NCBI RefSeq assembly: GCF_001909285.1
Contig: NZ_MRSV01000001.1
Coordinates: 949,331-1,013,330 of the forward strand
DNA: 64,000 bases
From: Exiguobacterium profundum
GTDB taxonomy: Bacteria > Bacillota > Bacilli > Exiguobacteriales > Exiguobacteriaceae
Direction: 5' to 3'
The position numbers and the translations under genes were made by a program. Position 1 is the stretch's first letter, and the number at the start of each line of letters is the position of its first letter. Positions 9,524-18,327 of the stretch are shown piece by piece. A model generated the notes under the pieces. That model searched no databases and was not told the origin of the DNA. It saw only the letters and a list, made by a program, of their open reading frames with translations.

Positions 9524-10458
9524 AGTGGAAAAAACTCGGACACATCTTCGACCCGGCGCCGTATGGATTTTTCGGGGAGTATTCCTCGTTCGCCCAGTCC
9601 CCTCAGGCGCTCGTCTTCGGAGATTTTGTGCGCATCTATTTCTCGACCCGTGAACCGGACGGTGACATGTTCAAGAGCCACGTCCGATATGTGGACATGA
9701 CACGTGATTTCAACGTCATCGACGTGTCCACAGATGAGATCATCCCACTTGGAAAACGGGGGACATTCGACGAACACGGGATCTTCCCATTCCACGTCAC
9801 GCGGACGCGTGATGGGCTTTATGGCTATACGAGTGGCTGGAGCCGTCGAGACTCTGTGTCGGTCGAAACGGGGATTGGTCTCACTGTCAGTCGGAACGAG
9901 GGAGAGACGTTCGAACGGCTCGGCGACGGACCGATATTATCGGCGAGCATCGAGGAACCGTTTCTCGTCGGCGACCCCTTTGTGGTCACACGGGAACAAT
10001 ACTATATGTATTACATTTACGGGACGACATGGAAAGAGGGTCCGGATGGCGTCCAGGAAAGGACCTATAAGATTGCGCTCGCCACGTCAGAAGATGGACA
10101 GACGTTCAAGCGTCACGGAAGAATCGTTTCGGATACAATCGCGGACGAGAGTCAGGCGCTTCCGACCGTGTTCGAAGCGGACGGACGCTACCATATGATT
10201 TTTTGTTTTTTTTACACCTTTGGCTTTCGGACCGACCCGTTACGCGGATATCGATTAGGTTACGCCTATTCGGAAAATCTGTTGGACTGGACGCGTGATG
10301 ATTCGGCACTCGGATTCGAACGAAGTTCCGACGGATGGGATGCGGACATGGAATGTTACCCGCACGTCTTCGAGTGGGACGGTCGGCACTACCTCCTTTA
10401 TAACGGGAACGAGTTTGGGCGACATGGATTTGGTGTCGCTGTCTTGGAGGATGTATGA
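9520..10458 (+). CDS. Five-bladed beta-propeller, glycosidase-like protein (copy 2)
   Basis: 312 residues, ATGA overlap with copy 1. It shares blade motifs with that protein: DFVRIYFSTREPDGDMFKS, KRGTFDEHGIFPFHV, EEPFLVGDPFVV, YKIALATSEDGQTF, GRYHMIFCFFYT, and a C-terminus YLLYNGNEFGRHGFGVA. The two were produced by tandem duplication and have diverged, so they may form a heteromer or act on related substrates. A stretch of T runs (10200-10211) encodes IFCFFY. No signal peptide. Function unknown beyond the glycoside-hydrolase-like fold. Confidence 0.6.
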   Translation: MKWKKLGHIFDPAPYGFFGEYSSFAQSPQALVFGDFVRIYFSTREPDGDMFKSHVRYVDMTRDFNVIDVSTDEIIPLGKRGTFDEHGIFPFHVTRTRDGLYGYTSGWSRRDSVSVETGIGLTVSRNEGETFERLGDGPILSASIEEPFLVGDPFVVTREQYYMYYIYGTTWKEGPDGVQERTYKIALATSEDGQTFKRHGRIVSDTIADESQALPTVFEADGRYHMIFCFFYTFGFRTDPLRGYRLGYAYSENLLDWTRDDSALGFERSSDGWDADMECYPHVFEWDGRHYLLYNGNEFGRHGFGVAVLEDV

Positions 10459-10874
10459 TGACTCGCGACCAAGGGACGGTCTCTGACTATGTGGCGCATC
10501 TTGAGGCGTGTGATCATCTGTTCCCGACCAAGCTGTCGGAGCGGGTAGAGTTAGAGCCATACGCTTTGAAACTGCACGAACGGGCGACGTCGTATGAAAT
10601 CTGGAACGACGGGCGTCTCGTCGGGCTAATCGCAGCTTACATGGATACGGACATCGTTTTCATCAGCCATATTTGCGTGTTGCCGGAAGCACCGTCCGGT
10701 AGTGGGCACGCCTTACTGGAAGCATTATGCGAAGAAGCGATCCAGACGAACAAATGGAAGATTCACTTGCACGTCGAGGCAACGAACGAACGGGCGATTG
10801 CCTTCTACATGCGACACGGCTTCAGCGAGCTCGACCGAATCGATGATGTGCTCGTCATGGAGAGTATATTATGA
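10455..10874 (+). CDS. GNAT family N-acetyltransferase
   Basis: 139 residues, ATGA overlap with the propeller gene; last gene of the operon. The GNAT fold is shown by a central strand FISHICVLPEAPSGSGHALLEALCEEA (acetyl-CoA pyrophosphate loop, here SGSGH rather than the usual QGxG/A) and the C-terminal NERAIAFYMRHGFSE motif. As the last gene of an amino-sugar cluster it could acetylate the amine made by the DegT enzyme. That role is inferred from position. Confidence 0.75.
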   Translation: MMTRDQGTVSDYVAHLEACDHLFPTKLSERVELEPYALKLHERATSYEIWNDGRLVGLIAAYMDTDIVFISHICVLPEAPSGSGHALLEALCEEAIQTNKWKIHLHVEATNERAIAFYMRHGFSELDRIDDVLVMESIL

Positions 10875-10927
10875 AACGCATCTCTCTCGTATTTTAGAAT
10901 AAGAAAGTTAAATACAAACCGAAGCTG

Positions 10928-10955
10928 ATCCTCGTCCATCGTACGAGGATTTTTT
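10928..10955 (+). terminator. Terminator of the polysaccharide operon
   Basis: Stem ATCCTCGT (10928-10935) pairs with ACGAGGAT (10943-10950), followed by five T. It lies 54 bases after the GNAT stop. Confidence 0.8.
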
Positions 10956-10993
10956 GATGTTTTTTTGAAACTGATAAGCTTTATCGAATACGA

Positions 10994-11027
10994 CAAAAAA
11001 AAAAAGCGCCTGACCGAGGTCAAACAC
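10994..11027 (-). terminator. Terminator of the small membrane gene
   Basis: On the minus strand GTGTTTGACC pairs with GGTCAGGCGC (G-T pairs included) at 11006-11027, followed by a long T run (10994-11005). The hairpin includes the stop codon of the gene it ends. Confidence 0.7.
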
Positions 11028-11259
11028 TTTTCTTGAGCTCTCGTTTCCGGTCGCGTTGTACTTTCCAAATCACCGATCCAACGATGATCAGAATTGGCGC
11101 GATGACCCATGGACGGGCTTCGAGAATCGAGACGAGTTCAAAAATGGAGAGCCATCCGCTCACCATGATCAAGACTAGCAAAAAGGTTTTCAGTCCCCCC
11201 CGGACAAAAAACCAAAAATAAACGAACAATGTCACTAAGAAGAAAGCGATTAAGCCCAT
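11020..11259 (-). CDS. Small two-segment membrane protein
   Basis: 79 residues if started at the ATG at 11259, which has AAAGGA eight bases upstream. Another ATG lies at 11283 but has no binding site and sits next to a TATAAT element. Residues ~1-20 (MGLIAFFLVTLFVYFWFFV) and ~24-45 are membrane helices with a third hydrophobic stretch after them, and the tail KVQRDRKRELKK is basic and cytoplasmic. No family is recognised. It stands alone between the polysaccharide operon and ugd. Confidence 0.55.
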   Translation of the reverse strand: MGLIAFFLVTLFVYFWFFVRGGLKTFLLVLIMVSGWLSIFELVSILEARPWVIAPILIIVGSVIWKVQRDRKRELKKSV

Positions 11260-11384
11260 GCGGTTTGTCCTTTCACCCATCATTTTGACTCATTATAGCA
11301 AAGAACATCGAGAGAGTGTTAGAAGCTTCACTTCTTCGGCGTGTTTCGGTACGCTTATAAAAGATGATTGAAGGAGGAACTGAT

Positions 11385-12626
11385 GTGAAATTTGGAATTA
11401 TTGGTTTAGGATACGTTGGATTGGCTACACTTTGTGGTTTGGCAAAAGCCGGTCATCACGTCATCGGGGTTGAAGCGGACGAAGAGAAGCTACGTCTTCT
11501 CATGAGTGGACACCCGCCATTCCATGAACCAGGCATGGCAGAGGTGTTGCAAGAGCACGCCGACCAGATCACCCTGACAAGCCGAATCGCGGATACGGAG
11601 CAGGTCGACTATTTGATTCTTGCGGTCGGGACACCGAGCAAGTCGGATGGAAGCTGTGACTTATCTTATATCGAAGCAGTCTTGTCGGAACTAAACACGA
11701 AGCATAAAATCGTCATTCGTAGCTCGGTCCCGCCCGGCACGACAGACTTACTGAACATCATGTATCCCTCTCATACGTTTGCGATCGTACCGGAATTTTT
11801 ACAAGAAGGACGCGCGCTCGCAGATGTCATGAAACCACACCGTGTCGTCATCGGGTGTGTAAACCTCGAAGTCGCAGAAGAGTTGGCAGGAATCTACGGA
11901 CGCCTTGGCGTTCCGCTCATCTGTACGACACCGATCAATGCAGAACTCATCAAATACGCCTCGAACGCCTTTTTGGCCACGAAAATCAGCTTCATGAACG
12001 ACTTGTCGCGTCTAGCCGATCAAGCTGGCGCTGACATTTCGACGATTGCGGACGGGATGGGACTCGATCCGCGAATTGGGCGTTCGTTCTTGAACGCGGG
12101 CATCGGGTACGGAGGTTCGTGCTTCCCGAAAGACATGAACGCACTCCTACACGTCGCGAGTGAAAACGAGATCGACCTACGTGTCATCCGGGCGGCGACG
12201 AAAGTGAATGAGACGCAAATCGAGTACGTGCTCTCAAAATTGAACGTTGAACCGAACATGCGCGTGGCTATCCTTGGTTTGGCATTCAAACCAGGAACAG
12301 ACGATATGCGAGATGCCCCATCGATTCTACTCGCTCACCACATGGTGGCCCGTAACGTGGACGTCATCGGGTATGATCCGATTGCGACGTGGGACTATCC
12401 ACAAGCGACGACGGTCGAAGAGGCGCTGAAGGGAGCCGATTATGCCATTTTCGTCACAGAATGGGATGAGATCGTGAACTTGGCACCGGATGCTTTCAAC
12501 GGCATGCGCCAGCGTCGATTGATCGATGCACGAAACGCATGGAAGTTTGCACGCGATCCGGGCGATGTGTCATACGAAGGAATCGGACGGATGCAACGTC
12601 CGTCGAACACACCGACTTCAAACTAA
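11385..12626 (+). CDS. ugd: UDP-glucose 6-dehydrogenase
   Basis: 413 residues from GTG 11385, preceded by AAGGAGGA. Oxidises UDP-glucose to UDP-glucuronate with two NAD+. The dinucleotide site GLGYVG is at residues 7-12, and the catalytic cysteine is C246 in GYGGSCFPKD. The C-terminal domain has LGLAFKPGTDDMRDAPS. It has its own terminator and is separated from the polysaccharide operon by a gene on the other strand, so it may be expressed independently. It supplies glucuronate for capsule or teichuronic acid. Confidence 0.93.
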   Translation: MKFGIIGLGYVGLATLCGLAKAGHHVIGVEADEEKLRLLMSGHPPFHEPGMAEVLQEHADQITLTSRIADTEQVDYLILAVGTPSKSDGSCDLSYIEAVLSELNTKHKIVIRSSVPPGTTDLLNIMYPSHTFAIVPEFLQEGRALADVMKPHRVVIGCVNLEVAEELAGIYGRLGVPLICTTPINAELIKYASNAFLATKISFMNDLSRLADQAGADISTIADGMGLDPRIGRSFLNAGIGYGGSCFPKDMNALLHVASENEIDLRVIRAATKVNETQIEYVLSKLNVEPNMRVAILGLAFKPGTDDMRDAPSILLAHHMVARNVDVIGYDPIATWDYPQATTVEEALKGADYAIFVTEWDEIVNLAPDAFNGMRQRRLIDARNAWKFARDPGDVSYEGIGRMQRPSNTPTSN

Positions 12627-12634
12627 AACTGTTC

Positions 12635-12665
12635 AGGACCGCTCATATAGGCGGTCCTGTTTTTG
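12635..12665 (+). terminator. Terminator of ugd
   Basis: AGGACCGC (12635-12642) pairs with GCGGTCCT (12651-12658), then GTTTTTG. Confidence 0.85.
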
Positions 12666-12723
12666 CGAGACGTGTATCTTTTGTAGCAGTCATGACGTAT
12701 AAAAAGGAGAGGAGGCGAGGCAT

Positions 12724-13377
12724 ATGTGGATTCTCATTCTAGCAGCAGGAATCGTCATCGGGTTAGGCTTCGCGGTTGACAGGCTCGGTTGGTATCACTT
12801 GATCTCTGGATATAATACGATGTCGAAAGAAAAACAGGAGCGGGTCGACATCAAAAAAGTGGCGCGACTGATTGCCTGGATGTGTTACGGGATTGGTGCA
12901 CTTTTTCTCATCATTGCACTTATCGAACTGTCTAGTTGGAACGTCCCGCTCGAACCGTTCTTTCTCGTCCTGATGGTATTCATTGTCGGGATGCTCTGGC
13001 GGATGCAACGCTATGACGGTAACATCTACGATGGAGCGGGGCGCTTGAGACCAGAAGGGAAAAAACGTCTCATTCCGATCATCATTGTCTCTGTCGTCTT
13101 ACTCGTCGGTGTGCCGGCGCTTATGTTTTGGTTCAGTCAACCGACTGAGGTGACCGTGACGGATGAAGCGATTGTGATTGAAGGCAGTTATGGTCGTGAG
13201 GTCTCGTTTGATGAAGTGGCAGACGTGACATGGACGACATTGCCGGATATCGCGCGTCGAACGAACGGAGCAGATACGGGAACACGTCTGACCGGACATT
13301 TTCGGACGGAAACAGGGGAGGATGTACTCCTCTTTATCGACCGCGATGTCGAACCGGTGATCCGACTCGATTGGTAA
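12724..13377 (+). CDS. DUF3784 family membrane protein
   Basis: 217 residues from ATG 12724 (GGAGAGGAGG upstream). Begins with a membrane helix, then LISGYNTMSKEKQERVDIKKVAR, the signature of the DUF3784 family. Three more hydrophobic helices follow at about 55-75, 78-96 and 120-138. The last 80 residues are outside the membrane and form short strands (TEVTVTDEAIVIEGSYG, VSFDEVADVTW) like a bacterial PH domain. Function unknown. Monocistronic. Confidence 0.65.
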   Translation: MWILILAAGIVIGLGFAVDRLGWYHLISGYNTMSKEKQERVDIKKVARLIAWMCYGIGALFLIIALIELSSWNVPLEPFFLVLMVFIVGMLWRMQRYDGNIYDGAGRLRPEGKKRLIPIIIVSVVLLVGVPALMFWFSQPTEVTVTDEAIVIEGSYGREVSFDEVADVTWTTLPDIARRTNGADTGTRLTGHFRTETGEDVLLFIDRDVEPVIRLDW

Positions 13378-13457
13378 AAAAAAACAATCTATCTCAATCA
13401 GTCTTCGGTTAAAGAAACGAGGCAGTTATATGAGGACATTCGTTCACGCTGAAAAAA

Positions 13458-13485
13458 GGGACACTCAATGCGAGTGTCCCTTTTT
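13458..13485. terminator. Bidirectional terminator within the 3' end of the EAL gene
   Basis: GGGACACTC (13458-13466) pairs with GAGTGTCCC (13472-13480), flanked by A6 on the left and T5 on the right, so it can end transcripts from both sides. It encodes the last residues (KGHSH) of the minus-strand gene. Confidence 0.85.
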
Positions 13486-16161
13486 GTTGACCCATGATTC
13501 GAATGAAGCCGCATCCAGGGCGGGTGAGAAGTAGAAGCCCTGTCCGAGTTCGACCCCTTCACGAAGCATGCGTGACAGGTCGCTTTCGGTCTCAATCCCT
13601 TCGGCGAGAGCGGTCAGCTGTTGCTCGTTCGCAAAGCGAGAGACGGCACGTAAGAAGGAAGTACTTTCTTTCGCCTTTCCACTCACATACATCCGATCAA
13701 TTTTCACTTCTTGAATCGGTAGGTGCCAAATCGCTTCGAATGAGGCGTATCCGGTCCCGAAGTCGTCGATTGATAGGCAATAGCCGAGGTCGGAGATGTC
13801 TTCTAATCGTTCGAGTTCACTCGCATACGACATGATATCCGAGGACTCCGTCAATTCAATCTTCAATCGGTCAGGTAGCCACGGGTATACCTCAATCGAA
13901 TCCCGGAGCTTCGCCACGATGGAAGGGTCGACCGAATGGGCCGACAAGTTGAACGACAAGGAGATGTCTTCAAATGAAGTTCCTTGCCATGCGACGAGCT
14001 GGGCAATCGTCTGATCGAGAATATTATGTGAGAGCCATAAGATTTGATCGGAACGTTCCGCGATGCGAATGAACTCGTTCGGTGGGATGACTCCGATGTC
14101 AGGATGTGTCCAACGAGCGAGCACTTCCGCGCCGACGACGCGACCGGTTTTCAATTCGACTTGCGGTTGATACGCGACCGTTAATTCTCCTTTTCGGATG
14201 GCGTCCGGAAGCGCTTGTTCAATCAGTGCGGCGAGTTGCATCTGGGCTAAAATTTCCGAGTCATACCAAACCGAAGGGGTACGTGTCTCTTTGGCGTGCT
14301 GTAACGCCTTCATCGCCTTGAACAGACAATCGTTGTAAGTCGATTCCGTCTCAGTTGCCCCGATTTGGATATGCACATTTTGACGTTTATGGTTGATTGT
14401 CACTTCTGTCGGGAAGAGCTCCAACAGCTCGTGCTCATCCTCGTACGAGAAGCCTTTGACATACAGCATAAACGTGTCGTCTCGGTATCGACCGAAGAGA
14501 TGTTGGGCATATTTCGAAAGACGGGACTCGACGGCTCGCGCAAACTCAATCATGAGCAGATCAGCATACGCAGGGTCGTACCAATCAACGAGATGATGAT
14601 AGTCATGAATCCGGATAAGGACAAATGCACCGTCAATCTCTTGCTTTTCCCACTTGCGAATAAAACCGTATTCGTTATAGAGATTGGTCGCCAAGTCGAA
14701 ACGGACGAGACGGTCGACCTTCCGTTCCCGTTCGACCCGGTCTGTCTCATCTTCGACGATGAGGTAATACGTCAACTTTTCCTCTCGCTTGAGCGGCGTC
14801 AGTTTCACATTCAGATAACGGAGATGTTCCCCTTTCAGATGAATGATGAACTGGGCACTCGTCCCATGTTCAGTCACACCTTCGAGCGCTTGCTCGAACA
14901 AGCGGCGACCCGTCTCGGTGAACAATTGATTAATCTCATATAAGTTCCGGTCACCGAAAAACTGCCGGAACATCTCGTTGCGCTCAATTAAATTATACGA
15001 GTCATCCATCAGTGCGATGGCGAGTCCCGTTTCAGAGAAGAGGGACGACCAACGTTCGTGATAGCGCACGAGATCTTGCGAACGATTTTCAAGTTCATGA
15101 ACAGTCGAATGGACACTCGTGGCAATCTCACGTAACTCGTCCTCGATCCCTCGAAAATCATGTGTTTTCGGAAACATCGCTTCGACAGGTTCTAGGCTCG
15201 GGTCGATGGCGAGTGCGCGTGCCTTGAGATGCGCCAAATCGTGATTGTAACGATTGCGTGTATAGTAGAGCAGGAATAAGAGTCCGAGAGATAAGAGCAA
15301 CGTCACCACGAATGAAGTGGTGGCTAAGACTTGATAATGCTTACTTTCTTCTTGAAGCATCGTCTCAGAACTCGAACGGATGGAACGAAGGGCACCATAG
15401 GCGTCCTCGTAGACATTCGTTGAATTGACGTAACGTGCTTCTAGAGACACCTCGCGATTCGCCATATTCGCAAAGGACTGCCCGCTTTCCGCCACGTCGA
15501 TGACCGCTTTCGATTGCAGTGTCTCATTCGATTCGATGATGGTTTGAACAAGTGTCGCTTCGCCGACAATCATGTCCACGGTGTTTGTGAGTTGATCCGC
15601 ATCAATCGGGTTACGGAAGAAGGCTTCGCGATTCCGCATAAGAATCGATTGCATTCGCATGATGGCATCAGTCAGTTCGTATGCCGCATTCGATTGATTC
15701 GTTTGCTCGAGTGCTTGATATAGCCATCGTCGATTGATGGAACTGATGACATCCGTTGGGACCGCTTCGAACTTTTCTGCCTCGAGAATTTGATTCAACT
15801 CATTTGAAAACGTCTGGAGTGTCTCCCGTTCCCGTTCGTTCACACCGTCCTCAAAGTCGTTCAATAAACGCTCATTGTATTGGAGTGCCCGTTCTTTGTA
15901 CGGTGTGGAGAGGAAGGATGTCGTTTGATTCGACTGCTCCTCATACCGGGTCGCCGCCTCGAACAGAGACACGTATGCTTCGACACCAGCTAGGTCTGCC
16001 GCTTGATTCAAATTCGTAATCGTCTGGTCGATGGCTTCTTGTTTTTCATGCCAATAAAAACTCGTGCCAAGTCCAAACAACAGGACACCGATGAGACAAG
16101 CAATCGCGAGCACCATCGTGTAGGTACGGTATGGAATTTTTGCAAAACGGGGTTGGCCCAT
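13465..16161 (-). CDS. Membrane-bound degenerate-GGDEF/EAL c-di-GMP phosphodiesterase
   Basis: 898 residues. The start is ATG 16161, where AGGAGG precedes; an upstream in-frame ATG has no binding site. Order: membrane helix (~15-38), extracytoplasmic helical sensor region, second helix (~282-305), a PAS-like segment, a GGDEF-type domain in which the active-site loop reads RYRDDTF, and a C-terminal EAL domain. The GGDEF loop is degenerate, so cyclase activity is unlikely. The EAL domain keeps EVLAR, NLS, ELTES, DDFGTGYAS, KIDR and EGIET, the residues needed for Mg and hydrolysis of c-di-GMP. It probably lowers c-di-GMP in response to an external signal. Confidence 0.88.
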   Translation of the reverse strand: MGQPRFAKIPYRTYTMVLAIACLIGVLLFGLGTSFYWHEKQEAIDQTITNLNQAADLAGVEAYVSLFEAATRYEEQSNQTTSFLSTPYKERALQYNERLLNDFEDGVNERERETLQTFSNELNQILEAEKFEAVPTDVISSINRRWLYQALEQTNQSNAAYELTDAIMRMQSILMRNREAFFRNPIDADQLTNTVDMIVGEATLVQTIIESNETLQSKAVIDVAESGQSFANMANREVSLEARYVNSTNVYEDAYGALRSIRSSSETMLQEESKHYQVLATTSFVVTLLLSLGLLFLLYYTRNRYNHDLAHLKARALAIDPSLEPVEAMFPKTHDFRGIEDELREIATSVHSTVHELENRSQDLVRYHERWSSLFSETGLAIALMDDSYNLIERNEMFRQFFGDRNLYEINQLFTETGRRLFEQALEGVTEHGTSAQFIIHLKGEHLRYLNVKLTPLKREEKLTYYLIVEDETDRVERERKVDRLVRFDLATNLYNEYGFIRKWEKQEIDGAFVLIRIHDYHHLVDWYDPAYADLLMIEFARAVESRLSKYAQHLFGRYRDDTFMLYVKGFSYEDEHELLELFPTEVTINHKRQNVHIQIGATETESTYNDCLFKAMKALQHAKETRTPSVWYDSEILAQMQLAALIEQALPDAIRKGELTVAYQPQVELKTGRVVGAEVLARWTHPDIGVIPPNEFIRIAERSDQILWLSHNILDQTIAQLVAWQGTSFEDISLSFNLSAHSVDPSIVAKLRDSIEVYPWLPDRLKIELTESSDIMSYASELERLEDISDLGYCLSIDDFGTGYASFEAIWHLPIQEVKIDRMYVSGKAKESTSFLRAVSRFANEQQLTALAEGIETESDLSRMLREGVELGQGFYFSPALDAASFESWVNKKGHSH

Positions 16162-16236
16162 CCGGCACCTCCTTTTTTCCTTCATTTTACTTCCGAATTC
16201 GGGTCAGGCGATAAAAATCCTGCAAAACGAAAGAAA

Positions 16237-16260
16237 AACCCGACTTTTGTCGGGTTTTTT
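16237..16260 (-). terminator. Terminator of the LysM/SH3/P60 gene
   Basis: AACCCGAC (16237-16244) pairs with GTCGGGTT (16249-16256), with A-rich left and T-rich right flanks. It lies just after the stop of the minus-strand hydrolase gene. Confidence 0.85.
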
Positions 16261-16273
16261 AGCGTGACCAAAG

Positions 16274-18046
16274 TCACGGTCGTTTATAACCGATTAAGCG
16301 TGACTGCCAATACGGTTCTTTACTGATTTGGTTGTATCCTAATCCGGATGAACCGGCATGGATGAACGTATCGGAATTGATCATGATACCCATGTGCGAT
16401 GGCCCGGCGGTATATGTGTTTTCGAAGAAGACGAGGTCACCGGCCTGCGGGACGAATGACTTGGGCAATTGAGGTCCGAAATAAGCGCCACCCCAATAAT
16501 TAGCCACGTTTGTCCGTGGGATGCTGACGCCGGATTGATTGAATACATAATAGATGAGTCCTGAGCAATCGAATCCACCATTTGCCGGGCTTGATGATGC
16601 CCATACGTACGGTGTGCCGACGAAGCGTTTTGCCACATCGATGGTCGAAAGCCTAGTAGCTTGGGCACTTTGCCCTTTGATTTCAGTGACGGCTGATTTT
16701 GCGACGAATCCTGATGCGAGACGATAGTGGGTCGATGTCTCTCCGATCACGTTCAAGAGTTCTCCCCGAAGTGTCGAGCCGACCGTGCTACTCGACTCGT
16801 TCGCCTGTGACCGAATCGATGTCGGATAGTACGTATAATATGAATTCGAATCATAAGAACCTTCAACCCAAGACGGGCCGTCTGCCGAACCTTTCGGGAC
16901 GGTTTTCACATAAGCCGAGGCGACAAATCCTACCGTATTCCCGTAATAGATTTGAAGCCAGCCTTTTGACGATTGGACGACGCGCAACGTCTGTCCTGCT
17001 TTGACACTCCCGATGATGGTCGCGCTCGTCGATGCGCTCGAACGTACGTTCAAGGACGGTGTGTTGACGATATAATCGACAGCCGCATTACCAGCACCGG
17101 CATCGCCTTCGTTCGGAGCCGGGTTGCTCGGTGTCGTGGACGTCTGCTTCAAGTAACCGGCGCTCACGTATCCGGACTTCCCATTATACGTGACATAGTA
17201 CCAGTTGCCCGACTGTTTCGTCGCTTTGACGACGGTTCCGTTCGGGATGGTCGTGACGAGCGGATAACCGACGCCTGCACCTTGTCGAACGTTCAAGTTT
17301 GCCGTCGTAGTGAATTGTTGATTGATTGATTGTCCTGTACTCGGTGTTGTCGGTGTCGCCGCTCCTGATGTCGTTAAATATGTATTGGCGACATATCCTG
17401 TTTTCGACCCGTACTTCACTTTCGACCATGACCCTTCGACAGATAAGACGGTCACGGTCTTGCCTTTTGGAATCGTGAGCAATACGGTCGTCTTCGTAGA
17501 CTTCGACGAACGCAGATTCAAGTTGGCTTTCGTTTGAGCTTTAGCCGAGCTCGGTGTGACCGTTGTTGGTTTGTCGGTACTGCTAGACATAGATGCCTTT
17601 TGCAAATAGTCGTTATGCACCCATCCGGTCTGTCCGCCGTAACTGACTTTTGTCCATGAACCGTTTGATTGAATCGACGTGAGCGTCGTACCTTTTGGAA
17701 TCGTCAAGAGGACGCGATGCCATGTTCCGCCCGCGACGCGCATGTTCAATGCGTGTGTCGTCGTGACGCGGTTCGTACTCGCCGTGGTTAACGAGGAACC
17801 ACCTGTCGCAGCAGAGGGACTGCCTGTGAGCTTTAGTTTTTGACCGATGCGAATGCTATCGGAAGAGAGACCGTTCAACGATTTAATCGTCGCAACGGAC
17901 ACATCATAGGACCGACTGATCGACCATAACGTATCACCCGAACGCACCGTATGTGTGCTCGCCGCTGCAGCTTCGTCTGCGTGGGCAAGCACGCTGACCG
18001 CTGCAAGTGCCGCGAATGAATAGGTGAGACCAGACTTTGGATTCAT
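16274..18046 (-). CDS. Secreted LysM / SH3 / NlpC-P60 peptidoglycan hydrolase
   Basis: 590 residues. The start is ATG 18046, nine bases after GAAAGGA. A signal peptide ends near ADEAAAA. Then one LysM (HTVRSGDTLWSISRSYDVS), four to five bacterial SH3 repeats (each with NLNVRxx..., xIPKGT, SGxWxKVxY, GYVxxxYL), a low-complexity linker, and a C-terminal NlpC/P60 domain. The P60 catalytic residues are Cys in GGFDCSGLIYYVF, His in PSHMGIM and a polar residue in FIHAGSSG. Such enzymes cleave the D-gamma-Glu to diaminopimelate or Lys bond in cell-wall peptides. LysM and SH3 anchor it to the wall. Confidence 0.92.
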   Translation of the reverse strand: MNPKSGLTYSFAALAAVSVLAHADEAAAASTHTVRSGDTLWSISRSYDVSVATIKSLNGLSSDSIRIGQKLKLTGSPSAATGGSSLTTASTNRVTTTHALNMRVAGGTWHRVLLTIPKGTTLTSIQSNGSWTKVSYGGQTGWVHNDYLQKASMSSSTDKPTTVTPSSAKAQTKANLNLRSSKSTKTTVLLTIPKGKTVTVLSVEGSWSKVKYGSKTGYVANTYLTTSGAATPTTPSTGQSINQQFTTTANLNVRQGAGVGYPLVTTIPNGTVVKATKQSGNWYYVTYNGKSGYVSAGYLKQTSTTPSNPAPNEGDAGAGNAAVDYIVNTPSLNVRSSASTSATIIGSVKAGQTLRVVQSSKGWLQIYYGNTVGFVASAYVKTVPKGSADGPSWVEGSYDSNSYYTYYPTSIRSQANESSSTVGSTLRGELLNVIGETSTHYRLASGFVAKSAVTEIKGQSAQATRLSTIDVAKRFVGTPYVWASSSPANGGFDCSGLIYYVFNQSGVSIPRTNVANYWGGAYFGPQLPKSFVPQAGDLVFFENTYTAGPSHMGIMINSDTFIHAGSSGLGYNQISKEPYWQSRLIGYKRP

Positions 18047-18108
18047 AGCGTCACATCCTTTCAAAGAGTGAGAACGAAACAATTCAACAAGTGAAGCAAT
18101 ACAAGTTC

Positions 18109-18138
18109 ATTGTACGGTGAGAGGAAAAGGACAATCAA
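18109..18138 (-). promoter_or_regulatory. Possible promoter of the LysM/SH3/P60 gene
   Basis: On the minus strand TTGATT (18133-18138) and TACAAT (18109-18114) are 18 bases apart, about 60 bases before the start codon. No riboswitch motif was recognised in this leader. Confidence 0.35.
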
Positions 18139-18327
18139 TGGGACAAAGGGTCAATTCACACCACTTTCTTAAAAAGGAGGTCAATAATTTATAAATGGGA
18201 ATAAATTCAAATCTTGTTTATTTAAAAACGAAGCAAGCATTGACTCTCTGTTGAATTTTGGAAAACGCTGTATCGGATGATTCATGCTATCATTAGGTCA
18301 AATTTAAATGGGTGAGGTAGCAGACTG

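Noticed and set aside
18047-18327. Possible c-di-AMP riboswitch before the LysM/P60 gene
   Set aside because: Such hydrolases often have one, but the conserved riboswitch core could not be found here.
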